Part shown: one piece after another, positions 9,152 to 18,198 of the stretch
Position numbering within the stretch: the first letter of the stretch is position 1
Layout: the number at the start of each line of letters is the position of its first letter
Source: Pyxidicoccus parkwaysis
GTDB taxonomy: Bacteria; Myxococcota; Myxococcia; Myxococcales; Myxococcaceae
Length of the DNA: 64,000 nt
Reading direction: 5' to 3'
NCBI RefSeq assembly: GCF_017301735.1
Contig: NZ_CP071090.1
Location: 6,438,001-6,502,000 of the forward strand
Made by a program: the position numbers and the translations under genes
Notes under the pieces: model-generated
The model's database searches: none
Seen by the model: only the letters and a program-made list of their open reading frames with translations
What the model was told of the DNA's origin: nothing

Positions 9152-9310
9152 TTCACCCCGACACTCGCGGTGACGCCCACGGCCCTGGGCGAGCCACTGG
9201 TGTCACAGCCCCGGCGCTCCCCACACCCCTCTCGCGGCGCCAGGGAACCGAGACATCCGAGCCATATCAATTGATTGGTTTTCGGGAATCCTGAGCAACC
9301 GACACGGCCC

Positions 9311-9943
9311 CTACCCGCCCTGCCATGGGTCCGCGGCGGAGGTGGTGGCCTTGAGCAATTCCCAGGCGGCCAGCACGTCCACCACGCGCTCCAATTCGTT
9401 GGGAAGTGAACGCGCGCGCTGGGACTTGAGGTATTCCTCGGCGAAGGCGCGCAGCCGCATGCCCACGAAGAGGCGCGCCAGCGCCACCTCCGTCTGCCCG
9501 CTGAAGTCGAGGAAGCGGATGCCGAAGCCGCTGCGGCCGCCGGCCCCGTTGTCGCGCTCCTCGCGGACGATTTCCGCGCGAGCCAGTACCGGCGAGGCCC
9601 CCGGCTCCAGTGAGAAGCGCACCGCCAGCACCGTGCCCAGCGGCAGGTAGAAGGTGCTCTCCAGGAAGGCGCCGCTGACGCTGACGTTGATGGACGTGAG
9701 GCTCGCGGAGAAGCGCGGCCCGCCCTCTCCGTCCACCCAGACCTCGAAGCGCGTGGCCAACTGCGCGCGGGGGAACTGCCGGTGCTCGGCCTCCCCCTGA
9801 TTCATCTCGATGAGGGGCGGCGCCACCGTCGTCTGGCGCGCGCTCAGCGCCCCCACCCCGAGCGCCGGGCGCATGTCCTTCGCCGCCACTTCCGTCACCG
9901 CGGCAACCGTCACACTGCCCTTCTGGGCAACCTTCCTCTGCAT
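9311..9943 (-). CDS. PilZ-domain protein (myxobacterial TIGR02266 type)
   Basis: 210 residues. The PilZ domain (about residues 45-160) carries both c-di-GMP-binding signatures: RQFPR (RxxxR) and NVSVSG (NxSxxG). The flanks are a flexible Ala/Val-rich N-terminus and a helical C-terminal region. ATG 9943 is preferred over an upstream frame extension because GGTGGAGGT sits five to six bases before it. It follows rodA on the same strand after 115 bp, so c-di-GMP control of something co-expressed with the elongasome is a reasonable inference. The window also encodes a diguanylate cyclase (16457-17545). Confidence 0.88.
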   Translation of the reverse strand: MQRKVAQKGSVTVAAVTEVAAKDMRPALGVGALSARQTTVAPPLIEMNQGEAEHRQFPRAQLATRFEVWVDGEGGPRFSASLTSINVSVSGAFLESTFYLPLGTVLAVRFSLEPGASPVLARAEIVREERDNGAGGRSGFGIRFLDFSGQTEVALARLFVGMRLRAFAEEYLKSQRARSLPNELERVVDVLAAWELLKATTSAADPWQGG

Positions 9944-10058
9944 GCCTGACCTCCACCTGCCCCGGAAGCTAGCGCCTTCCCAACCCGAATGGTGGGGTGA
10001 TTCCAACACCACCCCTCCATTCCAGGCAGGACGCACGCCGGGCACGGCGGCGGGAGGC

Positions 10059-11186
10059 TCAGAACATGTGTCGGCGCATGCTGATGTTCACCAGCAAGCC
10101 AATGCTGAGCATGACGGAGAGCATGGAGGAGCCGCCGTAGCTCATCAGCGGGAGGGTGATGCCCGTCACCGGCAGCAGGCCAATCACCATGCCGATGTTC
10201 TCGAAGACCTGCCAGAACACCATGGCCACCACGCCCACCGCGACGAAGGCGCCGAACCTGTCCCGGGCGTTGAAGCCCACGCCCAGCCCGAAGATGAAGA
10301 TGCCGGCGTAGAGCACCAGCAACAGCGTACACATCACGAAGCCGTGCTCCTCGGCCCACACGGAGAAGATGAAGTCCGTGTGCTGCTCGGGGAGGAAGCG
10401 CAGGCCCGTCTGGGTGCCCTCGCGCCAGCCCTTGCCGGAGACGCCGCCCGAGCCCACGGCGATTTTCGACTGCGCTGCGTGGTAGCCGCTGCCGCGCAAA
10501 TCCGCCTCCGGGTCCAACCACCCGGAGATGCGCTGGCTCTGATGCTTCTTCAGATAGTGCCGGACGATGGTGGGCCGAGGCTCCGGCACCTCGCGGATGT
10601 AGTCGTTCCAGATGACGATGGCGCCCGCGAGGATGCCCGCCACCAGCGTGGCCACGAGGTACCAGCGCACCTTGCCGAACAGGATGACGGTGAGGGACGA
10701 CAAACCAATCATCAGCGCGGTGCCCAAATCCGGCTGCACCAGCACCAGCAGGAAGGGCACCCCGACGACGACGAGCGGCTTCCACAGCCGCACCAGGCCA
10801 TAGGACGGCTCATTGGGCCGGAAGTCGTCGTGGTAGACCTTGGCCAGCATCAACACCACGCCAATCTTCATGAACTCCGCCGGCTGCAGGCGGAACGGGC
10901 CGATGACGAACCAGCTCTCGGCGCCCTTCGCGGTGTGGCCGATGACGCGCAACGCGAGCAGCGCGAGGATGTTGAGGACGTAGATGGGCAGCGCCATGCG
11001 CTGAATCCACCGGTAGTCCACCAGGCACACCACCAGCACCGCGGCGATGCCCACGCCCAGGTACAGCATCTGGGCGGACCACACGGGCGCCAGCGGCGGA
11101 CGCGAAGCCGAGGCCAGGTTCCAGATGCCCAGCCCGCACACCGCCAGCACGCAGACGATGAGGCCCCACGGAATGTGGGGCACCAT
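10059..11186 (-). CDS. rodA: Rod-shape-determining peptidoglycan glycosyltransferase RodA
   Basis: SEDS-family polytopic membrane enzyme that polymerises glycan strands with PBP2 in the elongasome. The 375 residues contain about ten membrane segments and the conserved extracellular loop region (YHAAQSKIAVGSGGVSGKGW, then QTDFIFSVWAEE-like FLPEQHTDFIFSVWAEEHGF) and C-terminal SYGGSSML. ATG 11186 lies seven bases after the mrdA stop. A TTG at 11210 overlapping mrdA is the alternative. Confidence 0.96.
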   Translation of the reverse strand: MVPHIPWGLIVCVLAVCGLGIWNLASASRPPLAPVWSAQMLYLGVGIAAVLVVCLVDYRWIQRMALPIYVLNILALLALRVIGHTAKGAESWFVIGPFRLQPAEFMKIGVVLMLAKVYHDDFRPNEPSYGLVRLWKPLVVVGVPFLLVLVQPDLGTALMIGLSSLTVILFGKVRWYLVATLVAGILAGAIVIWNDYIREVPEPRPTIVRHYLKKHQSQRISGWLDPEADLRGSGYHAAQSKIAVGSGGVSGKGWREGTQTGLRFLPEQHTDFIFSVWAEEHGFVMCTLLLVLYAGIFIFGLGVGFNARDRFGAFVAVGVVAMVFWQVFENIGMVIGLLPVTGITLPLMSYGGSSMLSVMLSIGLLVNISMRRHMF

Positions 11187-11193
11187 GCGACGC

Positions 11194-13230
11194 TCAATTC
11201 GGAGTTGCAATCTTCACATCCTCGTCGTCACCCGGCAGGTTGGCCGGAGGCACCACGCCCCGCGTCAGCGCCGCCTCGTCGGGACTCGGCGCGCGTGAGA
11301 GGGACGGCGTGTAGGGCTGGTTGGGACGCGGCGGCGGAGCCGTGGCGTCCAGCTTCTTCAACTCGAAGTACTTCTGGATGACGGCCATGGCCGTGGGCGC
11401 CGCGTCCGCGCCGCCGTGGCCACCGTGCTCGTTGAGAACCACGATGGCGAGCTCCGGCTTGTCCGCCGGGGCGAAGCCAGCGAACCAGGCGTGGTCTCGC
11501 TCGAAGAAGCTCATCTGCTGCGTCTTCACGCGCACCGTGCCCAGCCGCGCCACCTGCGCGGTGCCCGTCTTCGCGGCCACCTGCATGTTCTTGTCCGCCA
11601 GGCCCGCCATGCGTGCGCGGTAGGCCGTGCCGCCCGGCTCCTGCGCCACCTTCACCAGGCCCTCAATCACCGCCTGACGGTGCGCGGGAGGGATGTCCAC
11701 CTTGCGCACGATTTCGGGCTTGAACTCCTGCACCACCTGGCCATCCAGGTTCTCCAGCCGCTGCACCAACTGCGGCTTGAAGAGCGTGCCGCCATTGGCA
11801 ATCGCCGCGTACACCAGTGCCAGCTGCAACGGAGTGACGTTGTCATCACCCTGGCCGATGGCGCTGTTGAGCGCCATGCCCTTGGTGTAGCCGCCGGGCG
11901 AGGCTTTGTCGTGGTATGCGCTCGTCGGCATGATGCCCGGGACTTCCGCCACCACGTCGATGCCGGTGGGCGCACCCAGGCCCAGCGCCTTGCCCATCTC
12001 TCCAATCGGGTCCAGGCCGATGGTGTCCGCCACCTTGTAGAACCAGGTGTCGCAGGACGTCTTCATCGCGTTGTAGCCGTCCATCTGCCCGTGGCCGCTG
12101 TCCTTGTGGCAGCGCCACACGCGCGCGCCCAGCCGGTAGCCGCCGGGGCAGAACACCGACGACTCGGGACGGAAGGCACCGGACTTGTACGCCGCCAGCT
12201 GGGTGACGACCTTGAACGTGGAGCCCGGGCTGTAGTGCTCGGCGGACACGCGGTTGATCATGGGCTCCAGCGGGTCTCTGGACAGCATGGCCATCTGCGC
12301 CGGCGTCACGCGGCCGGTGAGCAGGTTGGGGTCGAAGCCGGGCCGGGACACCAGCGCCTTGATGAAGCCGGTGTTGACGTCGATGGCCACCACCGCGCCC
12401 GTCACACCCGGGAAGGCGCGCTCCGCCTCCTCCTGCAAGCGCATGTCGATGGACAGCACCAGGTTGCTGCCCGCGACGGGCGGAATCACCGAGTTGTCGC
12501 CCAGCTTGACGTTGAGCTCGTCAATCGTCTGGCCGCGCGCGTTCACCACTTCCTTGCGCACACCGTCCGTGCCGCGCAGGCGCTGCTCGAAGTAGCGCTC
12601 CAGGCCGCGCCGACCGATGTAGTCGCCCAGGGCGTACTTCGCGCCGTCGGCGCTGAGCCGCTCCATCTCCTCCTGGGTGATTTCGTTCATGTAGCCCAGC
12701 ACGTGCGACAGCACCGTGTTGGTCCGGTAGAAGCGGTGCGGGACGGGCGCCACCTCGACGCCGTCGAGGATGTCGCGGCGGGCGGCGATGCGGTCGAACT
12801 CGTCACGCGTGAGGTCCACGCGCACCGGCACCGGCTGGAAGGGCGCGTTGCGCCGGCCGGTGCGCACCAGGTCCTCCACCTTCTTGCGCTGGTCCGCGTC
12901 CCACTGGAGCAGCTCCGCCAGGCGCGGAATCACCTGCTCGGAGCAGTCCGTGCAGAAGGCCGGGGTGATGACGGCGTCGAAGGACGGACGGCTGTCCACC
13001 AGGATGGTGCCGCGCGCGTCCTTGATGACGCCGCGGTCGGCGCGCAGCCGCACCTCCTTCACGAAGTTGGCCACGCTCTTGGCGGAGTACTCCTCGCCGC
13101 GCGTGATTTGCAGCCGGTAGAGCTGGATGGACAACAGGCCCAGGCCCAGCGACATGGCGAGGCCCAGCCACAGGAAGCGCCGCTTGAGCTCGCGGCCCGG
13201 CGTCGTGTTGCCCAGCGTGGGAGGCGTCAC
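11194..13230 (-). CDS. mrdA: Penicillin-binding protein 2 (peptidoglycan transpeptidase)
   Basis: Class B PBP of 678 residues: an N-terminal membrane anchor (FLWLGLAMSLGLGLLSIQLY), a dimerisation/pedestal domain and a C-terminal transpeptidase. The catalytic SxxK is in SPGSTFKVV and the KTG triad in KTGTAQVARLG. The middle SxN motif reads SCD in the segment MKTSCDTWFYKV, a small departure from the usual SCN/SSN. The GTG at 13230 overlaps the mreD stop (GTGA). Upstream residues in the same open frame overlap mreD and are not part of the protein. It partners RodA, encoded next. Confidence 0.95.
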   Translation of the reverse strand: MTPPTLGNTTPGRELKRRFLWLGLAMSLGLGLLSIQLYRLQITRGEEYSAKSVANFVKEVRLRADRGVIKDARGTILVDSRPSFDAVITPAFCTDCSEQVIPRLAELLQWDADQRKKVEDLVRTGRRNAPFQPVPVRVDLTRDEFDRIAARRDILDGVEVAPVPHRFYRTNTVLSHVLGYMNEITQEEMERLSADGAKYALGDYIGRRGLERYFEQRLRGTDGVRKEVVNARGQTIDELNVKLGDNSVIPPVAGSNLVLSIDMRLQEEAERAFPGVTGAVVAIDVNTGFIKALVSRPGFDPNLLTGRVTPAQMAMLSRDPLEPMINRVSAEHYSPGSTFKVVTQLAAYKSGAFRPESSVFCPGGYRLGARVWRCHKDSGHGQMDGYNAMKTSCDTWFYKVADTIGLDPIGEMGKALGLGAPTGIDVVAEVPGIMPTSAYHDKASPGGYTKGMALNSAIGQGDDNVTPLQLALVYAAIANGGTLFKPQLVQRLENLDGQVVQEFKPEIVRKVDIPPAHRQAVIEGLVKVAQEPGGTAYRARMAGLADKNMQVAAKTGTAQVARLGTVRVKTQQMSFFERDHAWFAGFAPADKPELAIVVLNEHGGHGGADAAPTAMAVIQKYFELKKLDATAPPPRPNQPYTPSLSRAPSPDEAALTRGVVPPANLPGDDEDVKIATPN

Positions 13231-13727
13231 CGCAGCAACCCCACTTGACGGTCCTGGCTCGCCTCGAAGCGGCGCAGCAGGGGAAAGAGCGCCAGCGCCG
13301 CGGCTCCCGTCAGGAGCACCTGGAGCGGCAGGCCGGACAGGAGCGAGGACGTGCTGCCATCCTTCACCGTCAGCCACGTGAAGAAGGCGGACAAGAGCGA
13401 GTGCCCCACGTCCGCGCCCATGGCGAAGAGGGCGAAGGACATGGCGCCGCGCACGTCCACGAAGGTGGAGACCAGCCGGCCCACCAGGAACGTGAAGACC
13501 GCCAGGAACGTGAAGAGGCCCGTGGGCTGGCCGCTCATCAAGTCCAGCAGGTAGCCCACCGCGAAGGCGGAGAAGGCGCCTTCCAGGAGCGTGGCACGCA
13601 GGGCCAGGAACGCCACCAGCACCACGGTGACGTCGATGCGGCCGAGCACCAGGCCCGCCTGCTTCACCACCACGGACTCCAATGTGAGCAACGCCAACGC
13701 GAGGCCCACCGTCACCAGGAACTTCAT
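13227..13727 (-). CDS. mreD: Rod-shape-determining protein MreD
   Basis: Small polytopic inner-membrane protein (166 residues, about five to six hydrophobic helices) of the MreBCD elongasome scaffold. The family is recognised by size, topology and the LLEGAFSAFAVGYLLDLMSG segment, together with its place between mreC and mrdA. It overlaps both neighbours by four bases, indicating translational coupling. mreB is not in the window. Confidence 0.92.
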   Translation of the reverse strand: MKFLVTVGLALALLTLESVVVKQAGLVLGRIDVTVVLVAFLALRATLLEGAFSAFAVGYLLDLMSGQPTGLFTFLAVFTFLVGRLVSTFVDVRGAMSFALFAMGADVGHSLLSAFFTWLTVKDGSTSSLLSGLPLQVLLTGAAALALFPLLRRFEASQDRQVGLLR

Positions 13728-14584
13728 TTCTGCGCGCCCTCCGCGGTGCTGCCCGGCGCCATGGCGCTGTACGGGCTGCCAACCACCAACACCTCTTCCA
13801 GCTTGCTCGTATCCACCGCCGGGAGGATGTCCGCCCCCTGGAACATGCCGTGCTCCTTCTTCTCCAGGTTCGTCACCCGGCCCACCACCACGCCGGGCGG
13901 GTAGACGCCGTCGGTGCCGGCGGTGATGATGAGGTCGCCGTCCTCCACGTCCTCGGTGCGCAGCATGTTCTCCAGCTTGAGGGGACCCGCGCCCGTGCCG
14001 GCCGCCGTGCCTCGCGCCCGCGAGCGCTGCACGCGCACCGCCACCCGGCTCTGAGGGTCCGTCACCAGCGCCACGTCCGCGTAGCCCCCCGTGGCACGAA
14101 TCACCTGGCCCACGATTCCGTCCGGCGTCACCACGGACATGCCGCGGAAGACGCCGTCCTTCTCACCACTGCTGATCCGCACCGACAGGAGCTTGGCCAC
14201 CGGATTGACCCCCACCACCCGCGCCGGAATCTCCGCGCCCGCTTCCGCCTCCGCGTACCCCAGAAGCTTGCGCAGCCGCTCGTTCTCCGCGCGGGACTCC
14301 CCGAGCGACTGCACCGCCGCCCGGAGCTGCAGGTTCTCCAACCGCAGCGCGTCATTCTCCTGCCGCACCCCGCGCAGGTCCAGATAGCCGCGCACCGCCG
14401 CCACCGTACCCTCGATGGTGGTGGTGAGCGCCTGCTGGACGGGCGACGTCACGGCGATGACGGCCCGGTCGATGGGATTGGGGTCCCTGCCCTTCCGCCC
14501 GCTCAACAGGAAAGCGAGGAGCGGGTAGAGCAGCAGGACGCCCACGGTGAGGGGGCGGCGGTACCGCTTGAGGAGCGACAGCAA
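13724..14584 (-). CDS. mreC: Rod-shape-determining protein MreC
   Basis: Bitopic periplasmic scaffold of 286 residues: one N-terminal membrane helix (TVGVLLLYPLLAFLLSG), a coiled coil (about 60-105, ENDALRLENLQLRAAVQSL) and the two-lobed beta-barrel core with the conserved GVFRGMSVVTPDGIVGQV and DGDLIITAGTDGVYPPGV segments. The frame opens with TTG at 14584; no ATG lies further upstream in frame, and the ribosome-binding site is weak. It is the first gene of the mreC-mreD-mrdA-rodA-pilZ run. Confidence 0.94.
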   Translation of the reverse strand: MLSLLKRYRRPLTVGVLLLYPLLAFLLSGRKGRDPNPIDRAVIAVTSPVQQALTTTIEGTVAAVRGYLDLRGVRQENDALRLENLQLRAAVQSLGESRAENERLRKLLGYAEAEAGAEIPARVVGVNPVAKLLSVRISSGEKDGVFRGMSVVTPDGIVGQVIRATGGYADVALVTDPQSRVAVRVQRSRARGTAAGTGAGPLKLENMLRTEDVEDGDLIITAGTDGVYPPGVVVGRVTNLEKKEHGMFQGADILPAVDTSKLEEVLVVGSPYSAMAPGSTAEGAQK

Positions 14585-14657
14585 GGGAAGGTGGTCCCCG
14601 GGGTGGGAGGGTGGAGCAGGTGGGGTGGGAGCGGGCTAAACTCTCTAAATCGCTTGC

Positions 14658-14687
14658 ATTTTCCGGTGCGTTGTCCTAGGCAGTCAA
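14658..14687 (-). promoter_or_regulatory. Candidate promoter of the mreC operon
   Basis: On the leftward strand TTGACT is followed after 18 bases by GAAAAT, ending about 74 bases before the mreC start. It lies in the AT-richer part of the 221-bp divergent region shared with the PpiD-like gene. The -10 has four of six consensus positions; this is a prediction. Confidence 0.35.
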
Positions 14688-14805
14688 GGCCTTGCATGGG
14701 GGGCGGTCACAGCTTCACCACCCTCCGGCCGGGCTACCAACAACACCGCGTCGCGAGTCCTTCCGCACGGTTTTTCTCGGCGCGTTTGCCCTCGAAGTGA
14801 CGACA

Positions 14806-16371
14806 ATGGACGGTCTGAATTCCCGGAAGATCTTCTCCCTGGTGTTCATCATCGGCATCGCGGTGGTGTTCACGCTCCAGTTCGGGCCGGGCAGCAATGG
14901 CTTCGGAGGCGGCGGCGCGACGACGTCGCCCGGCGCGGTGGCCACGGTGAACGGCAAGGAAATCCCCATGCGGGACTTCGCCACCGCCTGGGCCCGGCAG
15001 ATGAACTTCCTGCGCTCGCAGGGCAGCCCCATCCCCGAGTCGCTCGCCCGCCAGTTCGGCATGCACACGCAGGTGCTCGACCGGCTGGTGAACACGGAGC
15101 TGCTCGCCCAGGCGGCCGAGCGCCACGGCATCACCGCCTCGGACGAGGAGCTGCGCAAGCTCATCCATCAGAACCCCGACTTCCAGAAGGACGGCGTGTT
15201 CGACATGGAGCGCTACAAGCAGGTGCTGCGCGACTTCTACCGGAAGACGCCGCCTGACTTCGAGAGTGAGCTGCGCCGCCAGCTCTCCGCGCAGAAGATG
15301 CTGGAGGTGGTGCGCACCAACGCCGTGGTGTCCGACGACGAGGTCCGCGCCAAGTTCGAGAAGGAGGGCAACCAGGCCAAGGTCGTCTTCGCGCGCTTCC
15401 TGCCCACCATGTACGCGGACAAGGTGCCCGCCCCCACGCCCGCCCAGCTGGCGGACTGGAAGAAGGCGCATGAGAAGGAGATCAAGGACTACTTCGAGGC
15501 CAACAAGTTCGTCTACCAGCAGCCCGAGCGCATCCACGCCCGGCAGATTCTGGTGAAGGTGGCCCCCGAGGCCACGGCCGAGCAGAAGGCCCAGGCGAAG
15601 GCGAAGGCCGAGGCGCTGCGCAAGCAGATTGAGGGCGGCAAGGACTTCGCGGCGGTGGCGAAGGAGAGCAGCGAGGACCCGGGCAGCAAGGCACGCGGTG
15701 GGGACCTCGGCTGGGTGGAGCGCGGCAGCTGGGAGCCGGCGCTGGCGGACGCGGCCTTCGCGCTGAAGGCGGGCGAGGTGACGCAGCCGGTGGAGACGAA
15801 GTTCGGCGTGCACCTGGTGAAGGTGGAGGAGAAGCAGGCCGCCCAGGACAAGCAGCTCGCGGACGTGCAGGACGAGATTGCCACCACGCTCTACAAGCAG
15901 GAGCGCGCCAAGCAGCAGGCCCGCGACGAGGCGCAGAAGGCGCTGGCCGCCGTGCAGGGTGGCAAGACGCTGAAGGAGCTCTTCCCGCCGGAGAAGGAGC
16001 AGCCGGCCCTGCTGCGCTTCGAGACGGAGACGCGTCCGGAGGCGGTGGAGACGGACAGCTTCACCGCCGAGGGTGAGGCGGTGCCGCACCTGGGCCCCGC
16101 GCCCGAGCTGGTGAAGGCCGTGTTCGCGGCCAGCAACCCGCAGGTGCTCGGCCAAGTCTTCCCGGTGGGCGAGGGCTTCGTGGTGGCGCAGGTGACGGAG
16201 CGCCAGAAGCCGGACGCCGCGGGCTTCGACAAGCGCAAGGACGCGCTGCGCACCCAGGCCATGCAGGCCAAGCAGATTGAGGTGACGGAGTCCTTCCTCA
16301 AGGCCCTGAAGAAGACGGGCACGGTGGTGACGAACACCGAGGTCATCGACCAGGTGGTGGGCGCGGGGTAG
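14806..16371 (+). CDS. PpiD/SurA-like membrane-anchored peptidyl-prolyl isomerase
   Basis: 521 residues. An N-terminal signal-anchor (FSLVFIIGIAVVFTLQF) is followed by a SurA/PpiD-N helical chaperone domain (about 45-240). A parvulin-type rotamase domain lies at about 245-350 (HARQILVKVAP, then ARGGDLGWVERG and GEVTQPVETKFGVHLVKVEE), and a C-terminal helical region follows. The architecture matches PpiD: periplasmic folding of secreted and outer-membrane proteins at the translocon exit. ATG 14806 is chosen because upstream residues in the frame lack coding character. It is followed by a clear terminator. Confidence 0.9.
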   Translation: MDGLNSRKIFSLVFIIGIAVVFTLQFGPGSNGFGGGGATTSPGAVATVNGKEIPMRDFATAWARQMNFLRSQGSPIPESLARQFGMHTQVLDRLVNTELLAQAAERHGITASDEELRKLIHQNPDFQKDGVFDMERYKQVLRDFYRKTPPDFESELRRQLSAQKMLEVVRTNAVVSDDEVRAKFEKEGNQAKVVFARFLPTMYADKVPAPTPAQLADWKKAHEKEIKDYFEANKFVYQQPERIHARQILVKVAPEATAEQKAQAKAKAEALRKQIEGGKDFAAVAKESSEDPGSKARGGDLGWVERGSWEPALADAAFALKAGEVTQPVETKFGVHLVKVEEKQAAQDKQLADVQDEIATTLYKQERAKQQARDEAQKALAAVQGGKTLKELFPPEKEQPALLRFETETRPEAVETDSFTAEGEAVPHLGPAPELVKAVFAASNPQVLGQVFPVGEGFVVAQVTERQKPDAAGFDKRKDALRTQAMQAKQIEVTESFLKALKKTGTVVTNTEVIDQVVGAG

Positions 16372-16396
16372 CGCGTCCTCCTCCCGTCGAAGCACC

Positions 16397-16442
16397 GAGG
16401 GCCGGGCCGAGGGAACTCCCCTCCCCGGCCCTCTCTCTTTTC
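16397..16442 (+). terminator. Intrinsic terminator of the PpiD-like gene
   Basis: A 10-bp perfect stem GAGGGCCGGG / CCCGGCCCTC (16397-16406 and 16424-16433) with a 17-base loop is followed at once by TCTCTTTT. It starts 25 bases after the stop codon and lies between convergent genes. Confidence 0.75.
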
Positions 16443-16456
16443 CCCCGGGGATGGCG

Positions 16457-17545
16457 TCAGCGCGCGGGGAAGTCCGAGGAGCCGGTATCCGGCGTGGTGG
16501 GCACGGCGATGCTGACGCCGTCGCGGCCCCGGGCCTTGGCCGCGTACATGGCGAAGTCCGCGGCGCGGATGAGGTCCAGCGCGGACAGGGAGTGGTCCGG
16601 GAAGGTGGCCACGCCGACGCTGGCGGTGAGGCGCGCGTCCAGGCCGTGCTCCTGGAGGAAGGAACGCCCGCGGAAGGCCTCGCAGATGCGCTGGCCGATG
16701 AGGGTCGCGCCGTCCAAATCCGTCTCCACCAGCAGCATGGCGAACTCGTCGCCGCCGTAGCGGAAGACGGCGTCCAGGTTCTGCCGGCCCAGGGCGATGA
16801 GCATGTCGCCCACCTCCTTCAGGGCGGCGCTGCCCATCAGGTGGCCGTGGCTGTCGTTGATGCTCTTGAAGTGGTCCAAATCCAAGAAGACGAGCGACAG
16901 CGGGTGGCGGAAGCGCGCGGCGCGCTTCACCTCGTGGTCCAGCAGCGCGCGCAGGTGCCGGGCGTTGTAGCAGCCGGTGTGCTCGTCGGTAATCGTCAGC
17001 TCCTGCACCCGGCGGAAGTTGCGCGCGTTCTCAATGGCAATCGCCGCGTAGTCCGCGATGGCGGTGAGGGTGGTGAGGTCCTCGTTGGTGAAGGGCGGGT
17101 CCGAGGGGCCGTTGACGAGCTCGATGATGCCCAGCACCCGGCCGCGCGCGAGCAGCGGCACGGCGAGGATGGAGCGGGTGTGGAAGGCGGAGGCCTTGTC
17201 GAAGCGGGGGGCGAAGCTCGGGTCTCCGCCCACGTCATGGACGAGGCGGGCGACGCCAGAGGAGAAGACGGCGCCGGCGATGCCCTCGCCCGGGTTGAGC
17301 TGGAGGCCCTTCAAGACTTCGGCGCCGTCCCCCACGGCGATTTCGAAGTAGAGCTTTCCGGAGCGCTCGTCCTGGAGGATGAGGGACCAGTTGCGAGGCA
17401 GCAGCAGGCTGCTGACCTTCTGCATGACGAGCGCGAGCACCTCGCGCAGCTCAAGCGTGGACGTCAGCGCCTTGGCCATCTCATTGAAGGCCGCGAGCTG
17501 CTCCACCGTCCGCTTCATGGCCGACAGGAGGTCTGCGGGCTTCAT
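16457..17545 (-). CDS. GAF-GGDEF diguanylate cyclase
   Basis: 362 residues. A GAF sensor domain spans about 20-165 ([14 protein letters not shown], then [20 protein letters not shown]). A GGDEF domain spans about 180-345 with an intact active site ([11 protein letters not shown]) and the metal/substrate segment [16 protein letters not shown], so it should make c-di-GMP. The residues where the inhibitory RxxD I-site would sit (five before GGDEF) read QNLD; the Arg is missing, so product inhibition at that site is not expected. There is no signal peptide or membrane helix, so the protein is cytosolic. ATG 17545 is chosen; the ribosome-binding site is weak. Confidence 0.92.
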   Translation of the reverse strand: MKPADLLSAMKRTVEQLAAFNEMAKALTSTLELREVLALVMQKVSSLLLPRNWSLILQDERSGKLYFEIAVGDGAEVLKGLQLNPGEGIAGAVFSSGVARLVHDVGGDPSFAPRFDKASAFHTRSILAVPLLARGRVLGIIELVNGPSDPPFTNEDLTTLTAIADYAAIAIENARNFRRVQELTITDEHTGCYNARHLRALLDHEVKRAARFRHPLSLVFLDLDHFKSINDSHGHLMGSAALKEVGDMLIALGRQNLDAVFRYGGDEFAMLLVETDLDGATLIGQRICEAFRGRSFLQEHGLDARLTASVGVATFPDHSLSALDLIRAADFAMYAAKARGRDGVSIAVPTTPDTGSSDFPAR

Positions 17546-17598
17546 CCGTAGAGTCCACTCCGGGGCGCAAGTCTGGTAAGGCCGACCCGAGCCGTAAC

Positions 17599-18198
17599 AT
17601 GCACACGAACGCGGAGCAAACGTTGCTGGTCCTGGCTTCTGCTTCCCCCCGGCGCAGGGAGTTGCTGTCACAACTGGGGCTCTCTTTTACCGTCTCGGCG
17701 GCGGACATCGACGAGACACCCCACCCCGGCGAGGCTCCCGAGGCCTACGTGCTGCGGCTGGCGAGGGAGAAGGCCGGCGCCGTGGCCGGCCGCCACCCCG
17801 GCGCGTGGGTGCTGGCCGCGGACACCACCGTGGTGCTGGGGCCGGAGCTGCTGGGCAAGCCCCGCGACGCGGAGGAGGCCAGGGCCATGCTCGGCCGGCT
17901 CTCCGGGCGCACGCACGAGGTGCACACGGGCGTGGCGCTGGCGGGCCGGCACGCGGAGGCGCTGGTGGTGCGCACCCGCGTCACCTTCCGCAGCCTCACG
18001 CCGGGGGAGATTGCCTGGTACGCGGGCACCGGCGAGCCCCTGGACAAGGCGGGCGCCTACGCCGTGCAGGGCAAGGGCGGCTTCCTGGTGGCGGCGGTGG
18101 ACGGCAGCCCCACCAACGTCATCGGCCTGCCGCTGGGTGAGACGCTGGCGCTGCTGGAGCGCGCCGGGGTGCCGCTGCCGTGGAGGGCCGCGTCGTGA
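17599..18198 (+). CDS. maf: Maf-family nucleotide pyrophosphatase
   Basis: House-cleaning nucleoside-triphosphate pyrophosphatase of 199 residues. The N-terminal [16 protein letters not shown] loop, the catalytic Asp in AADTTVVLG, the [13 protein letters not shown] segment and the GAYAVQGKG ... [12 protein letters not shown]-terminus are all present. It starts 53 bp from the divergent diguanylate cyclase gene and its stop overlaps the next gene by four bases, so it is co-transcribed with yggS. Confidence 0.95.
   Translation: MHTNAEQTLLVLASASPRRRELLSQLGLSFTVSAADIDETPHPGEAPEAYVLRLAREKAGAVAGRHPGAWVLAADTTVVLGPELLGKPRDAEEARAMLGRLSGRTHEVHTGVALAGRHAEALVVRTRVTFRSLTPGEIAWYAGTGEPLDKAGAYAVQGKGGFLVAAVDGSPTNVIGLPLGETLALLERAGVPLPWRAAS

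Noticed and set aside
13231-13782. N-terminal extension of PBP2 through the mreD region
   Set aside because: It overlaps mreD out of frame and has arginine/glycine-rich shadow composition. GTG 13230, overlapping the mreD stop, gives a standard PBP2 N-terminus.
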